A program made the position numbers and the translations under genes. Of a stretch of 64,000 nt of DNA, positions 43,986-56,868 are shown piece after piece. This DNA comes from Gossypium raimondii (taxonomy: Eukaryota > Streptophyta > Magnoliopsida > Malvales > Malvaceae), in assembly GCF_025698545.1 (NCBI RefSeq), contig NC_068576.1, positions 57,014,094-57,078,093 on the forward strand, read 5' to 3'. Within the stretch, counting starts at the first letter, position 1; each line of letters opens with the position of its first letter. The notes under the pieces are model-generated. The model was given only the letters and a program-made list of their open reading frames with translations, did no database searches and was not told the origin of the DNA.

Positions 43986-46900
43986 AAACAATTTTCAATT
44001 CCTTTTGTGGGTAGAAAACCTTCCTTTTCCTTAAGGAATCTTTTAAACTCTTCTTTTTTAAAAAATGTCATGTTAATGTCTAGAATGACCTAACATTTAA
44101 AACAAAAAAGCACTTTTCATTTATTATTATATACATATAATTAAAACATATTTAAATACGAATTATAATTTTTTCTACCAAAAAATATATTTATACTTTT
44201 ATTATTTATTTTCCTGTCTTGCTATTTGTTATCGTCTTCATAATGGACCAAACGTCAAGCCAAGCCGCATGCCTGGTCCCTTTAATCTTTTATATTAGGC
44301 TTGGGTAAAAATATTACGAAGGTTCTTATATTAAGAGTTGGATTACATTTTGTTATTTTTATTTAAAATATAAACAAATTAGTTTCTATACATTAAGTTA
44401 AAGTGTAAATTGGTTTTTTTTTGTTAAAAACTAGTCTTTATATGTTAACATGATGTATGCATGGTATGCAACGTATCACTATATAATTATTTTATCAGCT
44501 ACATTAAATATTTATAGTATAAATAGAGGAAATTTTTAACAGAAATGATTAATATGCTATTTGAACTAATGCGTAATTAACTTTTCACACGGCTCGACTC
44601 AATTCAATCAAATTGAATGAGTTCAAATAAAAAAATTAAAAGCAGCTCAACTGAGTTGAATTAAGGTGACAACTCGAGTGAGGGTGATGAAATTTTAAAC
44701 AAATTAAATGCAGTAGGAATGATGGGTAAAAAGGTGTCCAAAAAGAATAAATTAATTGAGGATAAATGCATAGCATATTATTAGGCAGACAGATGATTAC
44801 GTGAACGTGAACCTCTATGATCATGGATGATGGATCACCTTAGCTACCTTTTCTTTGAATTTGTTTTCTTAAAGCCAGATATTAGTTTTTGATTCAACTA
44901 GTTTAAAATTTGTAAAAAGGTCAATTTTAATACTATTTCATAATTATATATATTTCAATTCACTTTTAATATGTAAAAAATTATATTTTAATTGAATCTT
45001 AATTTAATTAATATTATTATCTTAATAATTAAAAACACATAAATTTAAGCATTTTCTTCTTCTAGGGTCATGGTAAAAATAAACAAATGCCCAAATTGTG
45101 ATGGCCAATTGAACTAAACCAATTAATTTGGATTTGGTTATATCGTTTTTTTTATTAATTACTGTTTTCAAGTTGGATCAGAATGCATTCAACACAGGCT
45201 TTTAATTCTAGGCCTAATAAGATTGAAAGATACTAACATTTTGGGGTACAAATTACTCAATTGTGCATAAACTTAAACCCACATCTTCAACTTCATAAAA
45301 TGTAAGACTGCTGACCTAGGCCCATATCTTTATAGTTTCCGCCTTGAAAGCATATTTATTTATAATAATATTCGTAAAAAATTGGTACCACAGATTAATC
45401 AAATTTATATTTTTTATATAAATTTTAAAAATATCAGAATAAATTTAGAAAACTACCTACACATAGGATATCATAGTTTTATTTATTTTTATATAATTTT
45501 TAACGGACGTTATTATGATTTATGTCTTTGAGAGATCATATAATAAATGAGGGTGATGCCAAGAATTTTATTTTGAGTTTAAATTATAAACCTAAAGTTG
45601 GAACCAAATCTTTTATAAATCATTTAAATTTTTTTCAAAATGTTTAAATAATAAGTTAAATTATGTTTTTTCTTTTTAAGTAATTATATGCAATTCAATT
45701 GTTCAATTATCGAACTTAAAAATTTAAATATTAAATTAAATTTTAAAACGAAATTCAAGTACTTAAGTAAAAAAAAAAAAGCTTTAATATTAAATTAAAC
45801 CTCCAAATACAATGATATGTGTGCTTTAGGGCACTAACATTTAGGTGCATGTATGCTCAATTAATCTCAACCTTACCTACACAATACTATATTAAGGAAA
45901 CCATAACCCAACATTGAATTAATTGGCCACTTTTAAACCCTAGGGGCGACATAATTGACAAGCACTCCATGACCGAATAATTTGGCGTATACGGTGGCTT
46001 TTGACTTTTACTCATAAACCTTGAGATTCCTTCAACAATAATTCAAATCCAAGAATAAATTTCTAATGGTATGACCAGAGCAAACCAAAGAATATTCAAG
46101 GCATGTTTCAAAATATTTCTAGAATCCCTTATCTTCAAACAGTATTAACATTAATCCATAAGAAAAATTGTCATGGATGAGTTTTATCCGATTATATTTC
46201 GATTACTTGTTTATTTGTACACTATATTGTTTCAATTTAATTTATTTTTATTCGCACATGTATTATATTTGTACTTATAATAGAGAGTGAAATTGAATTA
46301 TAATTTTTTGAAGTCAAAATATAATTTTATATTATAAGTAAATATAATTTTGTCATTTTTGAAAGAATTGAATAGAAATTATTTCACTTTTTAGGATCTA
46401 AAGTGAAATTTTACGATATACTAATTTTTATTTTTGTAGTTTATAAATAAGATGAGAAAAGGCAAGACCTCTGCCTTTAGATTATTTCTCTCCTTTTACT
46501 TTCACTTTTGTTTTTTGGTTCAACAAAGCTTCTAATTCACTTCAAGTTGCAGAGGGCACGAGATAGTAGATTCTGAAGACCAATTTTTATTTATTATAGT
46601 TGAATGGACTTTACTTCAAAATTGAGAACCTTCTATGCTTCAAATCGCTAAATCTGGGTGAATTATATATATGTATATATGTATATCCACTCTCTTATTT
46701 TTATATTAAGTTATTTCAATTTTTTTTCTTTTTACTTTTCTATTGTAAATATCTTGTTTTTATTTTTTCTCTTTAGTTTAGACATATTATTTTACAACAA
46801 TTAAAAAGTATACATAAAAATGGTTCGAGAACCCAAAGATATAAACAAAGCAACGTCTTAATCAACGTGCTATAGATCCGAGTTTTCGCAAATAATATGT

Positions 46901-47049
46901 ACTACTACTTCTATACGTGTGCTTGATTGGGTAATTCAACACGACGATATTTATACTAAATATAGCATTAATGGTAAGATTGAAGTCTTGGAAAACCTAA
47001 ATCTTAAGTTTGAATCTAGATTTGGGTAAATCATTAGTTCTCAATTAAG

Positions 47050-47192
47050 GGTGGGTTTGGATGGGCGCTTGGGTGCGGTGCGTTTAGCTTACTTTTTGTC
47101 TCATACTACAGTATTGTTACAGTATCTAATTTCACTGCCACCGCTGTTTTCACACTAACCGCAGGTAAACGCACCACCCATCCAAACTTACC
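47050..47192. mobile_element. Tourist-like MITE
   Basis: The 143-base element begins GGGTGGGTTTGGATGGGCG and ends CACCCATCCAAACTTACC, so the ends are inverted repeats. TTAA stands directly on both sides (47046-47049 and 47193-47196), consistent with the TTA/TAA target preference of PIF/Harbinger-type elements. The interior is GC-richer than its surroundings. Confidence 0.7.
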
Positions 47193-47962
47193 TTAAGATG
47201 TTAAGATAAAACAAAATAAATATAGAAATGTTCAAAAAAATAATATTATTTAAGTCATTAATAAATTTTAAGACATCATTCAACGAATTCCACTCTTTTT
47301 GGGCGTATCTCAATTTAGAATATTGTTAGAGGTAATTTAAATGAGAGATGGATATTATCAAGAGATGTTCGTAAATCCCTTATAAATAATGTTAGCAAGA
47401 CTATACGTTACTCGTTTCTTGTGGTGGTCAATTGTTGTAGCTATGCATTTACTCATTACTCGTTTCTTGTGATGTGATGGTTAACTGTTAGAACGAATGA
47501 GCGTAAGGTGGATAGATTCGTCCATCCTAATTTATTCATTAATGGGGGGATATACGAGGCTCTTTGATTTCTGCAGCCAACCGTTTGACCTAGTCAAACC
47601 TTTACAATAAATAACAAAGGTAACAGTTAATCTATACCTTTTTAAATATTTTAATCTACTCAAGTATTTATTTTTAAAACCGGTTCAACATTAATATAAT
47701 GTTATAAGAAAAAAGAGAAAATTAATTAACTGAGATACTCTTTTCTGTTTGGGAAGGGAGAAAATTTCATTAAAAAATGAAGGAAAAAAAATAAAATCCT
47801 CAGTAATGGAACCAAAGCATTTTTCATTTAATTCGATAAAGCTGAGAGAACTGAACAAGTAGAACATATTATGAACGGTTATATATGAAAAACAAGCTAA
47901 GAAAAATCTCTAGAACGCTACCTTTGATCCACGTTTTTTGAATCAATTAATCACCGTATATC

Positions 47963-48427
47963 CTACGGCTTAGATCCGTCGCCATTGCTGGGAATCGAAG
48001 AAGCATTCATCATCTTCCGAAACTCCTCGAAATTAACGTGCCCGTCGCCGTCCGAATCGACGGACTTGATCATCCCGACGCAATCATCGGCCGAACACGT
48101 CATCCCCAGCCGATTCAAGACCTGGTGCAACTCGGTTGCCGAGATCAAGCCGTTCTTGTTCTGATCGTACAAATCGAAGGCCTCGCGCAACTCCGAAGCG
48201 GCGTTAACGGCGTCGGAAGAAGCGGACCAGAAAGTGGAGAATTCGGAGAAGTTGATGTAACCGTCTTGATCGCTATCGATGTCTTCCATGACACGCTTGA
48301 GCTCTTCCTCTGAGTAGTTGGATCCCATTGCCTTCAATACGTCGCGGAGCTCCGTAATAGAGATTTGACCGTCTTTGTTGGCGTCGAATTGATCGAACAC
48401 CCTCTTGAGTTCGTCCGTGCTTTCCAT
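47963..48427 (-). CDS. CML27-like: Calmodulin-like protein with four EF-hands
   Basis: A single-exon frame of 154 residues. All four EF-hand loops are canonical: residues 15-26 (DANKDGQISITE), 51-62 (DSDQDGYINFSE), 88-99 (DQNKNGLISATE) and 124-135 (DSDGDGHVNFEE). Each has acidic residues at positions 1 and 12 and glycine at 6, so all four should bind calcium. The ATG at 48427 is the first in frame; upstream codons remain open but include no ATG, and a TATA box lies about 100 bases upstream. The likely Arabidopsis relatives are At1g18210 and At1g73630, which sit in the corresponding position beside RABA6 genes. Such proteins act as cytosolic or nuclear calcium sensors; the partner here is unknown. 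Codon use is markedly GC-richer than the surroundings, as is common for intronless CML genes. Confidence 0.93.
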   Translation of the reverse strand: MESTDELKRVFDQFDANKDGQISITELRDVLKAMGSNYSEEELKRVMEDIDSDQDGYINFSEFSTFWSASSDAVNAASELREAFDLYDQNKNGLISATELHQVLNRLGMTCSADDCVGMIKSVDSDGDGHVNFEEFRKMMNASSIPSNGDGSKP

Positions 48428-48528
48428 GACGGTGGCCAGAGAGGCTGTTTGGGCGGAGTTTGGGCTGCCGTGGATGAAGTTTTTTAAGAGAATGTAGGTC
48501 ACTCTGTTTAGAACCAGACTTGGAGGGC

Positions 48529-48535
48529 TTTTATA
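48529..48535 (-). promoter_or_regulatory. TATA box of the EF-hand gene
   Basis: The minus strand reads GGCTATAAAAGCC, a strong plant TATA match, about 100 bases upstream of the ATG at 48427 and in a GC-richer context than the spacer behind it. Confidence 0.6.
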
Positions 48536-49867
48536 GCCGTGGGAGGGAAATTAGGAAGAAAATAATAAAGGGCCCACTTTGACCGGTAATTAAATTGGTT
48601 TCCATTAAAATTGAAATTAACTCTGTGGATATTATTTATTGCATAATTATGAGAATGTTAAAATTTTAAAATATAAAAAAATTTAAAATTAAATAATAAC
48701 GTAAAGAATATTAAACTTTTGTTTATATCAAATTAAAAAATAAAAAACAAATTAGAAACAAAAATTGTGGAAGCAACTTGTAATGGTTTTATAATGTTAT
48801 ACCTAGTCTGCTTGTGATTTTGCAGGTGATCGCTTTTATTGAAGGAGGATCACCTTGCAAATTAATGGAGCTATGGATAGGACATTTATCATTCACGTAT
48901 CACATATATTTGTTCTTGAGACATTAAGATTTATATACATTACGTAATTTATAATAACAAAATAATAATTCAATTAATTTGTACGAGCAACACATGATAC
49001 TTCAAGAGTTATTAAAAAGAATTTAATTAAAGTTGTCAAGTATCGAGAAAATCCATTTCACCTAATTAGGCTATCAACTCTCACCTTTAAAAATTAAGTT
49101 ATATATTTTTATAAGAGTTAACATATAATTTCACAATTTTATTTGCTTATAATTTTATTCATTTTAAATAACTTTATTCCTCGTATCCAATTATAAAAAA
49201 TAACTTTGATATATTTATAAAAGGAAAATAAAATTAAATCATGGGAATGAGTAATTTGCCCTTCACTTTGTCCTAACATATTAAATTGACATCTGAATTT
49301 GTATCTCACAAAAACATTTATTATTTGTTATTAAATTATATATTATTTATTTTAAAATTTATATTTGTCAAACGGTATATTGAGAAATATTAATATAAAA
49401 TTATTAATTTAAGTGACGAAATATAAATTTAAGTATCAATTAAGTTAAAAAAATAATTTACATACTACCTAAATATTTATAAATAAATTTAAGGGACAAA
49501 GTATGTGTACAGGAGTTACTATAAATGTCGAATTGAGATGGAGATAAGTGAACCCCAAACGCGTACGATCCTAAAAGAAGGCGTGTTCTTTTACAAGTAG
49601 ATTGGATTAAATTTATTAGCTTTTCAATTTCATTGGTTAGTGGAGGTGCAGACGCGGCTTCCACGCGCCTTCTTTACGCTGCTTCCGTATATGCTCATAT
49701 GCATCCATGGAAAATTACTTATTTGATTTGATTGAGTTTGGTCGGGTATGATTTTTTAGATTTTTAATTTGTTTTATTTTTAGTTAAATATATACGAAAG
49801 TATTCTAATTTAATAAATTTTATTTATTTGAAATTTAATTTTTTTATTTATTTGATATGTAATTTTG

Positions 49868-50073
49868 ATTTTTTTAGGTACTAACACTTATTAAAATATG
49901 TTAAAGTGACCGTGATAATGACAATTAATAGTATGGTGACACATGACAAATAAATAAATAAATTATAAAATAATTATTTTTGCCTCATGTCAAATGTGAG
50001 ATTACCACATGTCATCATGTTATTGGTCGTTAGTATCACGTCAACATATTTTAACAGTGCTAGTCAGGTATCT
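49868..50073. repeat. Foldback element of about 200 bases
   Basis: The left arm (ATTAAAATATGTTAAAGTGA near 49890-49910) is the inverse of the right arm (CACGTCAACATATTTTAACA near 50038-50057), and the match extends inwards to GACACATGAC and CACATGTCATC. It is imperfect and non-coding. Confidence 0.5.
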
Positions 50074-52508
50074 AAAAAAACTACTAAGTTAACTTACGGT
50101 TTTTAAATTTAGATACTAATTAAGTCCAAAAAATAGTTTACATACTAAATAAGTATAAGTTTCCAAGTTTAGGTACCTCTGTATATATTAACATTTTATT
50201 TTTAATTTTTTGTATTAAATTTCAAGTTGTTTAACTTATTTTAAAAAATAAGACTATGTTTTTTTTCTTTACTTTTTTTAAATATTATTTGCTAAAATTT
50301 TAAAGTTTTTATCCGTTGTTTTAAATATAAAATATTTATTTTAAATCATAAAATTAAAATTAATTATAAATTTAATAAAACCTTTGACTTGATTCCACTC
50401 AATATAATTCTTTTATCTTGTGCCTCAAAGATCACTCAAGTAGTTTGATTCGTATTGATTTTCGATTTCTCAATTATTTTATGAATTTTTTCAATCATAT
50501 TATTCGCTGTCTCACTAATTAAAATCACTCATTTTGCATTTTATTTTTCATCATAGATAAGAAAGAATCATGATAATGGAATGTTTTGAGGTTTTCCTTC
50601 TTTGTGGTTGATCTTCTTTTTATAGAGCATTTCTTTTGTGTGGTTGTCATGCCTTTTGCATAAATGTTAAACGAAGCATGAAAAAAGTTGGTGATTTTCA
50701 ATACTTTATTGCGAGTGTAATGGACGAATCATTTCACTATCAACGAAATACGAGTTACTATCACGAGACTAAAACTTTAATTTCACAAACTATATGATTT
50801 TAGGTAATTTTTTAAAACTTAATTTCATAAACTATGTAATTTTAGGTAATTTTTTTTGTTTTAAATTTATTTAAGTCAGCCTAATTTTTGCAAAAGTGAG
50901 AATTATCGTATAAATTATTTAAGACTCCGAAATATGGTAAAAGCAACTCGAAACGAAAAAACAACAAATAACAAAAAAAAAAGTCAAAAGGAAAATAACA
51001 TACACCAATGAATAAATGCTCCCAAACAATTATGAATGAAATTATTAAAAAGGAGAGGGAATACCTCTATTTATAGTCGAGCTCCCCCAAAACTAACTGT
51101 ACAAATTGAATCATATCGACAGTTAAGATTAGAGCTTAACCACAACTGAGAGTCTTGAGAGATTTAAACTTCATACAATCTTATCCCTTTATGACTTGCA
51201 CGATTCACTTTGGTAATTCTAATTTTACTAAAGTGTTTCACTGGGCCACAAAGGCTTTAAGTTGACAGACTTCTCCATATGTTATCAGAATCGGGTCAAT
51301 TCAAGTGGGTCAAATGAGTCTGATTTAATAGATTGACCTCCATAGGCCGCTCTTTGTGTAATGGCCATAGGCATTGAACGGCAACCCATGACACTAATCG
51401 ACTTTTAGTGACTGAGATTGATTACAATTATTGCTTTAAGAATAACCTATTTTTCGAGTCCAAGATACTTATGCATTGAACCCGACCAACCAATAAAACT
51501 TTTATTCATGTTAAAATTAAATGTGTTCATTGTTTGAGTTAAGTTCGAACCAGGCCCATGTGTGATATCGGTACACCTTATACTTTTTCCAAGCTCAATT
51601 TTGTCCAAAATATGAACCCTAAAATTTACCTAAACTCATTTATATTTGTAAACGACTAATCCAAGTTTGGTTTCGACCCCCATATTATTATTTTGAGCTA
51701 TTTTTAAAAATTATATCGTTTTTAATTTAATATGTTTTTCCTTTATTAAATTTATATTTTAATATTTATATTATTGTATTATATACTTAAACTTATTTGT
51801 TATAAATGACATAATATATAAAAATTAAATAAAGAATATATATTATAAAAAAATCAGACTTAAATGTTGGAGGCCGAACTCATCTCATATTATTCAGCCT
51901 CATCAAGACAGATAACCCAACACCAAACAGATATTCGCCAGAATCCTTGCCTTTTGTGGCGTTTTTCCTGTTTTTTTTTTGGTTGTGTTTGTTGTTTGTT
52001 TTGCCAGCCTTTTCGGCTTGTTTAAATCCTTGATCTCCCGATGGCCATTTTTTCGGTACATTACAAATGGGCTTTTTCGGCTCGTTTAAATCCTTGATCC
52101 AAATTGATCCATGTACATTACGTAACTCACCACTGTTTTTTATCACATAGCACTTACTGCCAAGTGCCAATGTAACCCCAACTTGGACGTTCCTAACCGA
52201 ACGCTTCCACTTTCAGTTTACCTAAAAGTTTCTAAAGCTTAGTCGACTGTTGATTGATTCATCCAATTTAAAACCAGAGTAGGTCCTTTAAAGTCCCCAC
52301 TCCCCAACGGCCAGAACAACCCACATTCTCAATTCAAAACTCTAATTAACTCTGCAGTTTTTTTTTTTGGCCATATGATATAATAACATTGTTTCTATTA
52401 ATAAAAACTCCATTACAGAACAGGCAATATAGTGTACGAAGAGATAAGAGAAAGCAAAAAAGTAGACAATAACACCCAAATACAATGCTAATTTAGCCTT
52501 AAAAAATT

Positions 52509-53322
52509 CTAGCGGCGGTGTGGGCAAAAAGTGACCAAATAGTTGCCGCGAGAGCAAGTAGCAATACTGGTCGGATCATCGTAAGCATAAGAATAAGCTT
52601 TAGGACAAGCAGTCTTGAAAATCTTCGAATACGCCGTCGGTTTACACGACTGAGGACTGCCGAAGCTGCCGGTACAACAATATCTCGGTGAATTAAAAGC
52701 GAAACAAGCGCTTTTACAAGCCACCACTTGTTTATTATTCCTCACTTGTAACGCGACGGGGCACATTAAATTCAAGTCACTAACACACCCGGCGTAGCTA
52801 CATTTACCGGCGCCTTTGAAAGGTGTAATGGACATAGCGATGTTATAGCCATCCACCAAACTGACGTCGTAGAAATCTTGTTGTTGGCCGAGGGTGATTT
52901 CCGCTAACGTAGCGGGTGGGGTTCCGCCGAGTCCGTTGCAGAATAAGGAACCGCCGCAGTCACCTGTCGCGCAACGGCCGTGACCCGAGGCGTCAAAGGA
53001 ACAACCGTGTCGACCCCAGAACCGACCGGACCATAACGGAGGTAGATTCATGGAGTAGGCTTTGTTTGGTGGGAGTTTGAATCCACCGCGGGCTAAAATT
53101 GGCTTGCCGGCGCTGGGTTGAATCCCTGGCCAAACTGGATGTGAGCATTTGTTGTAGAGTGTTATCGTCGTCGCTGTTTAAACAACAAAATCAATTATTC
53201 TTAAATGTTGTGCAAAAATGTATGTTTATTTCAGTATATTGGAGAGTAAGAAATTAATTAGTACCTGAAATAGGGAAGAAAAGAAAGGCGAATAGAGTGA
53301 AAATTATGATTGATCTCCACAT
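52509..53322 (-). CDS. Thaumatin-like protein (PR-5 family)
   Basis: Two exons, 53322-53265 and 53173-52509, encode 240 residues; the intron splits an alanine codon. The first 20 or so residues (MWRSIIIFTLFAFLFFPIS) are a clear signal peptide, so the protein is secreted. The mature part has sixteen cysteines, as expected for eight disulfides, and the acidic-cleft residues of the family are recognisable around GRFWGRHG, LAEITLG, FYDVSLVDGYN and CVSDLN. The intron after the signal peptide is typical of this group. It probably corresponds to Arabidopsis At1g18250 (ATLP-1) and At1g73620 by position. Family members act in the apoplast in defence or in growing tissue; which applies here cannot be seen. 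No C-terminal vacuolar extension follows the final FCPHRR. Confidence 0.94.
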
Positions 53323-53440
53323 TGTTGTTGCTTCTATGGCTGTAAACTATGGAAAGAGCTTGAAGTGAGTGAAAATGAAAGCTCACAGAGATGAGTGATG
53401 ATGAACATTTACTCAAGGATAAACTATGGTTATGCTATTC

Positions 53441-53448
53441 TTTTTATA
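53441..53448 (-). promoter_or_regulatory. TATA box of the thaumatin-like gene
   Basis: The minus strand reads CTATAAAAAG about 120 bases upstream of the start codon, giving a plausible leader length. Further AT runs beside it make the exact box uncertain. Confidence 0.5.
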
Positions 53449-53564
53449 GATATAAAAAAGGAACTAAACTAGGGTTGTTTTGGCAACGAAAGTAGGGTTT
53501 GGTTACCAGTTCTTTGATTTCTCTTTTGTTGTGAAATGTGCATCGACCTGCTACTCCTTACTAC

Positions 53565-54055
53565 TGTCCGGGTCGGGTTTGAATGGGATTGTCAAAATTT
53601 TAGATCCATTTATTAAGTTGGATTTGGTCTAAAAAGTTTAAAATTTGAGTCGATCAAATCTTTTTGAATTAATTTTTTTAAAATATAATATATTAAAAGT
53701 ACTAAAAAATACATATTTTTTTATAAATTAAAAATAAATTAAAAAATATCTATACTTAAATAATACTAATAAGTAAATACCTTTAAAATAGTAATAAAAT
53801 TAACAATAAAATAAGAATTATAAAATATACAAATAATAAAAATAAAATAGTAGTAACATAATAATGATAGCAAAATAGTTATAAAAGAACAAGAAAAATG
53901 CAAGAAAATAACAAAAAAAAACCTTACTCGAGGCCTTGACTAATTTTTAAGCTGGCTTTATTCTTTTGTCCAAGTTTATTTTTGGGTCTATATTTTTGCC
54001 TGAACCCTACTACTTTTCTGACAAGCCTTTGAGTCAGGCTAAATGGACAAGTCTA
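53565..54055. repeat. Degenerate relative of the GC-rich hAT-type MITE
   Basis: The left part (GTCCGGGTCGGGTTTGAATG) and the right part (GAGTCAGGCTAAATGGACAA) keep traces of the paired GGGCC-rich ends seen at 37517-37985, with an AT-rich middle of repeated TAATAAAAT-like blocks. The boundaries are approximate and no duplication is readable. Confidence 0.4.
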
Positions 54056-56311
54056 ATTACTATAGTAAAGAGTTTTTTAATCACTTAATTATAAAAAAAA
54101 TATTATCATACTAGTGTCTTTTTTCCCCTTTAATTCCGTTAATTAGGTAACTTTTATAATAAGAAAATAGTATTGACATAATAATAAATTTAGTTTGTAT
54201 ATGTTATGGTAATTAAATTTTGATTCTAAATTAGGGTTGAGTGGCTCGCTCAACTCAATTGGCTCGGATTGACTTAATTAAATTTAAACAAATTTTTTTT
54301 TATCTTTGCTTGATTTATTCTTTTTATTTTTATTTTTTGAATTTTTTATCAAAAAATTCCCAGCACGTGAAACCTATGATGAAGGCAAGGCATAATAAAA
54401 TTATATTTTAACATTTTAATTTGATAATTTAATTTTAATCTCTTTTTAAAAAAATATTAGATTCACCTTTAGTGATGTGTCTGAAAAGAGTACATCGTTT
54501 GATCATCAAATATAATTTAAATATAAGCCAGATTTCAGATGTACGGCAGAGATTGTTTGTCTGATCAAAAGTGGGGTGCATGTGTAACGCTCGTGGATGA
54601 TGCAGACCACACACGTTAACAAAAATAGATCTACTCCTCTTAATTTTACTTATTTTAAAATACTGAATTGCAAATAAAATTTTTATTATTAAAAATAAAA
54701 ATGTGATAAATTTATTAAAACGAATAAAATAATTTAAAGTTTACTCTTCATCGGACAAAGATACTCCATCTGAATTGTTGTCTTGTATTGAAAAGAACAT
54801 AGATCTCAGGTTGCCTTTAAACTTAAGTTAATGTTGTTAATTAAGATTAGAAGTAGTAATTAATAGTAGATGGACCTTAAGCTAACAGACAGAAACGGAA
54901 AAGGGTGTGGGAAATCTGTCACATAAATGAAATATTTTATATTTATTTTTATCGGATTTTGGACTTAATTTAATTTCTCTATGAGATTTTCGAGAACGCA
55001 TTAATTAATGATCCCTGTTTTTTATGACCATTGTTTAATGATTATAAAATGACATGGTTTCTGAAATTACGGTTTTGTTGTTGATTAAGACAAGACTTGT
55101 TGTCAACTTTCAGGATGTTAACAATCGTGATTATTTTTTTTGCTGATCTTAATCCATTGAATATCATTGATATGATATTCTAAAAGAAAGTTTATTTTAG
55201 TTATTAAAAATACAAGTAATTTAATATTTGTATAATTTTTTATCAAGTTTTGATGGAAAATGGTTTTTTTTTATGTTTAGGTGTTTAAACAACATTAGTT
55301 AAAATGTTTTACTAAAGATATTGATATTAACTAGACAAAAAATCATATTAAAATCACTTATTATTTTACAATATTAGAAATAACAAAGATGATTGGTAGT
55401 TATTGTATTTGGACAATATTTATACAATCCATACATTTTACACAATCATATTAAAATCATCGAAAATCAAAAGAGTTTCGGAAGAGTTTTTTAGTTGATT
55501 TGGACATGAATGGATAAATGAGTAGTGAAACCCTCTAACTGTAGTGATTAGTGAATGGAAGTTTGCAATAACTTGTTAAGCTAACACCTCTAAAACAAAG
55601 AACGTATGGATGATCAACTTTTTTCACAACTGATTGGGAATGAGATATGTAGAATAACATATCTGACCGTGCTTACAAAATTACTCCGTTTGCCAATATT
55701 TATGTACTCTTAAATATTTATTTTCAATTTACTTGTGTAAAATGATTTCTTATACAACTTTATATTAATTGAAATATGCTACTTGACAAAATTATTCAGA
55801 GTGTGCCATAATTATCACTAGTTTACATATTGAGAATATATAACATAAGTATCACTAAGAATATAGTTTACAATTGTATTGATGCACTATTAGTATTTAT
55901 TAATTTTCACAGTGTTAATATTTACAAATAATGAACTTAAGAAATTTGTTTATTTAAATTTTCAAAAATATTCACTAATTAATTTTCACAATGGATTTTT
56001 AATTTTTGGTAATAGTGCTTTATTTTAATAATTTCACTCAATAAAGACTAAAGTATTATAAACAAATAAATACTTAACAATAAAATGTGTCATGCTCTTA
56101 TTTATCATTTTACATATATCAACATTTAACTATCAGTTAAAATTTACCAAACACTTTGAAATAAACAATTAATAGAATCAGTTGGTCAAACCAGCCACTT
56201 CAATCAGTTATCAACTATCAGCCAATTACCAAATAATGCCAAAATAAATTTCGAGATAATCTATACATTTTATGTAAAGTGAGAGTCCAACTTAAAAAGA
56301 TTATTGTATTG

Positions 56312-56868
56312 AGACTAGACTTTATTATGGGCCGGGCTGGGTCAGGTGATCTGCCCGAAAAGTGGAAGGGTTTGGGAAAAAAATATAGGCTTGGGCTAGG
56401 CCTCAGGTAAGCTTTTTTGACCCAAGTTCGGCCCGCCTCGAACCATATTTGCAGCAACAAAAAATGTTGTTGTTTCCACTATTTTGCAGTCATTCATTAT
56501 TATATCGTTGCTATTTTGTTATTGTTTGGATATTATATAACTCTTGTTTTATTGTTAAATTTGCTACTATTTTAAAGGCATTTGCTTGCTAAGTTGCACC
56601 TATATTAGAGTTATTTAAGCATAAATATTAAAACTTTTTAATTTATCGAGAAACATTCATTTTAATGTATTTGAGTATTATATTTTTAAATTTATTTTAT
56701 ACAAAAATAATAATATAAAAAATTTTAATACGGGTGGATTCGGCTTAGATTTTTACAATTTTACCTGGGCTGAATTTGTACAAAATTTTAAATTTATTTT
56801 CTAGGTTAGGCTGAGTTTAAGTCTAGAAAATGAATCTAAAATTTCAACCCGGGCCATTATCACCTCTA
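56312..56868. repeat. Decayed copy of the GC-rich hAT-type MITE
   Basis: The left end has TTATGGGCCGGGCTGGGTCA and the right end AACCCGGGCCATTATCACCTC, matching the arms of the element at 37517-37985. Internal GCCCGAAAAGTGG and TAGGCTTGGGC motifs are shared. It has diverged much more than the 37-kb copy. Confidence 0.5.

Larger units (their letters stand above)
42004..47962. other. Spacer upstream of the RABA6-like gene, no gene seen
   Basis: About 6 kb separates the RAB start from the end of the EF-hand gene. The first 2 kb holds tandem MITE copies (42213-42940) and a foldback element (43655-43985). A Tourist-like MITE lies at 47050-47192. The rest is AT-rich, with short reading frames that resemble nothing I know. 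The RABA6-like promoter is at the left end. Confidence 0.55.
48428..52508. other. Spacer between EF-hand and thaumatin-like genes
   Basis: The left end holds the EF-hand gene promoter. The rest is AT-rich and includes a foldback element at 49868-50073. A 96-codon frame on the minus strand near 51880-52170 is basic and lysine-rich but resembles no family I know; it contains a repeated short motif and is not called as a gene. I see nothing else to support. Confidence 0.5.

Noticed and set aside
48428-48502. An upstream extension of the EF-hand frame by 25 codons
   Set aside because: It begins at a GTG and has no ATG; the TATA box at 48529 fits a leader ending at the ATG at 48427.
51880-52170. 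A 96-codon minus-strand frame rich in K and N
   Set aside because: It starts near a repeated TTTAAATCCTTGATC motif, has no recognisable domain, no neighbouring exons and no promoter. I treat it as chance or a decayed fragment.
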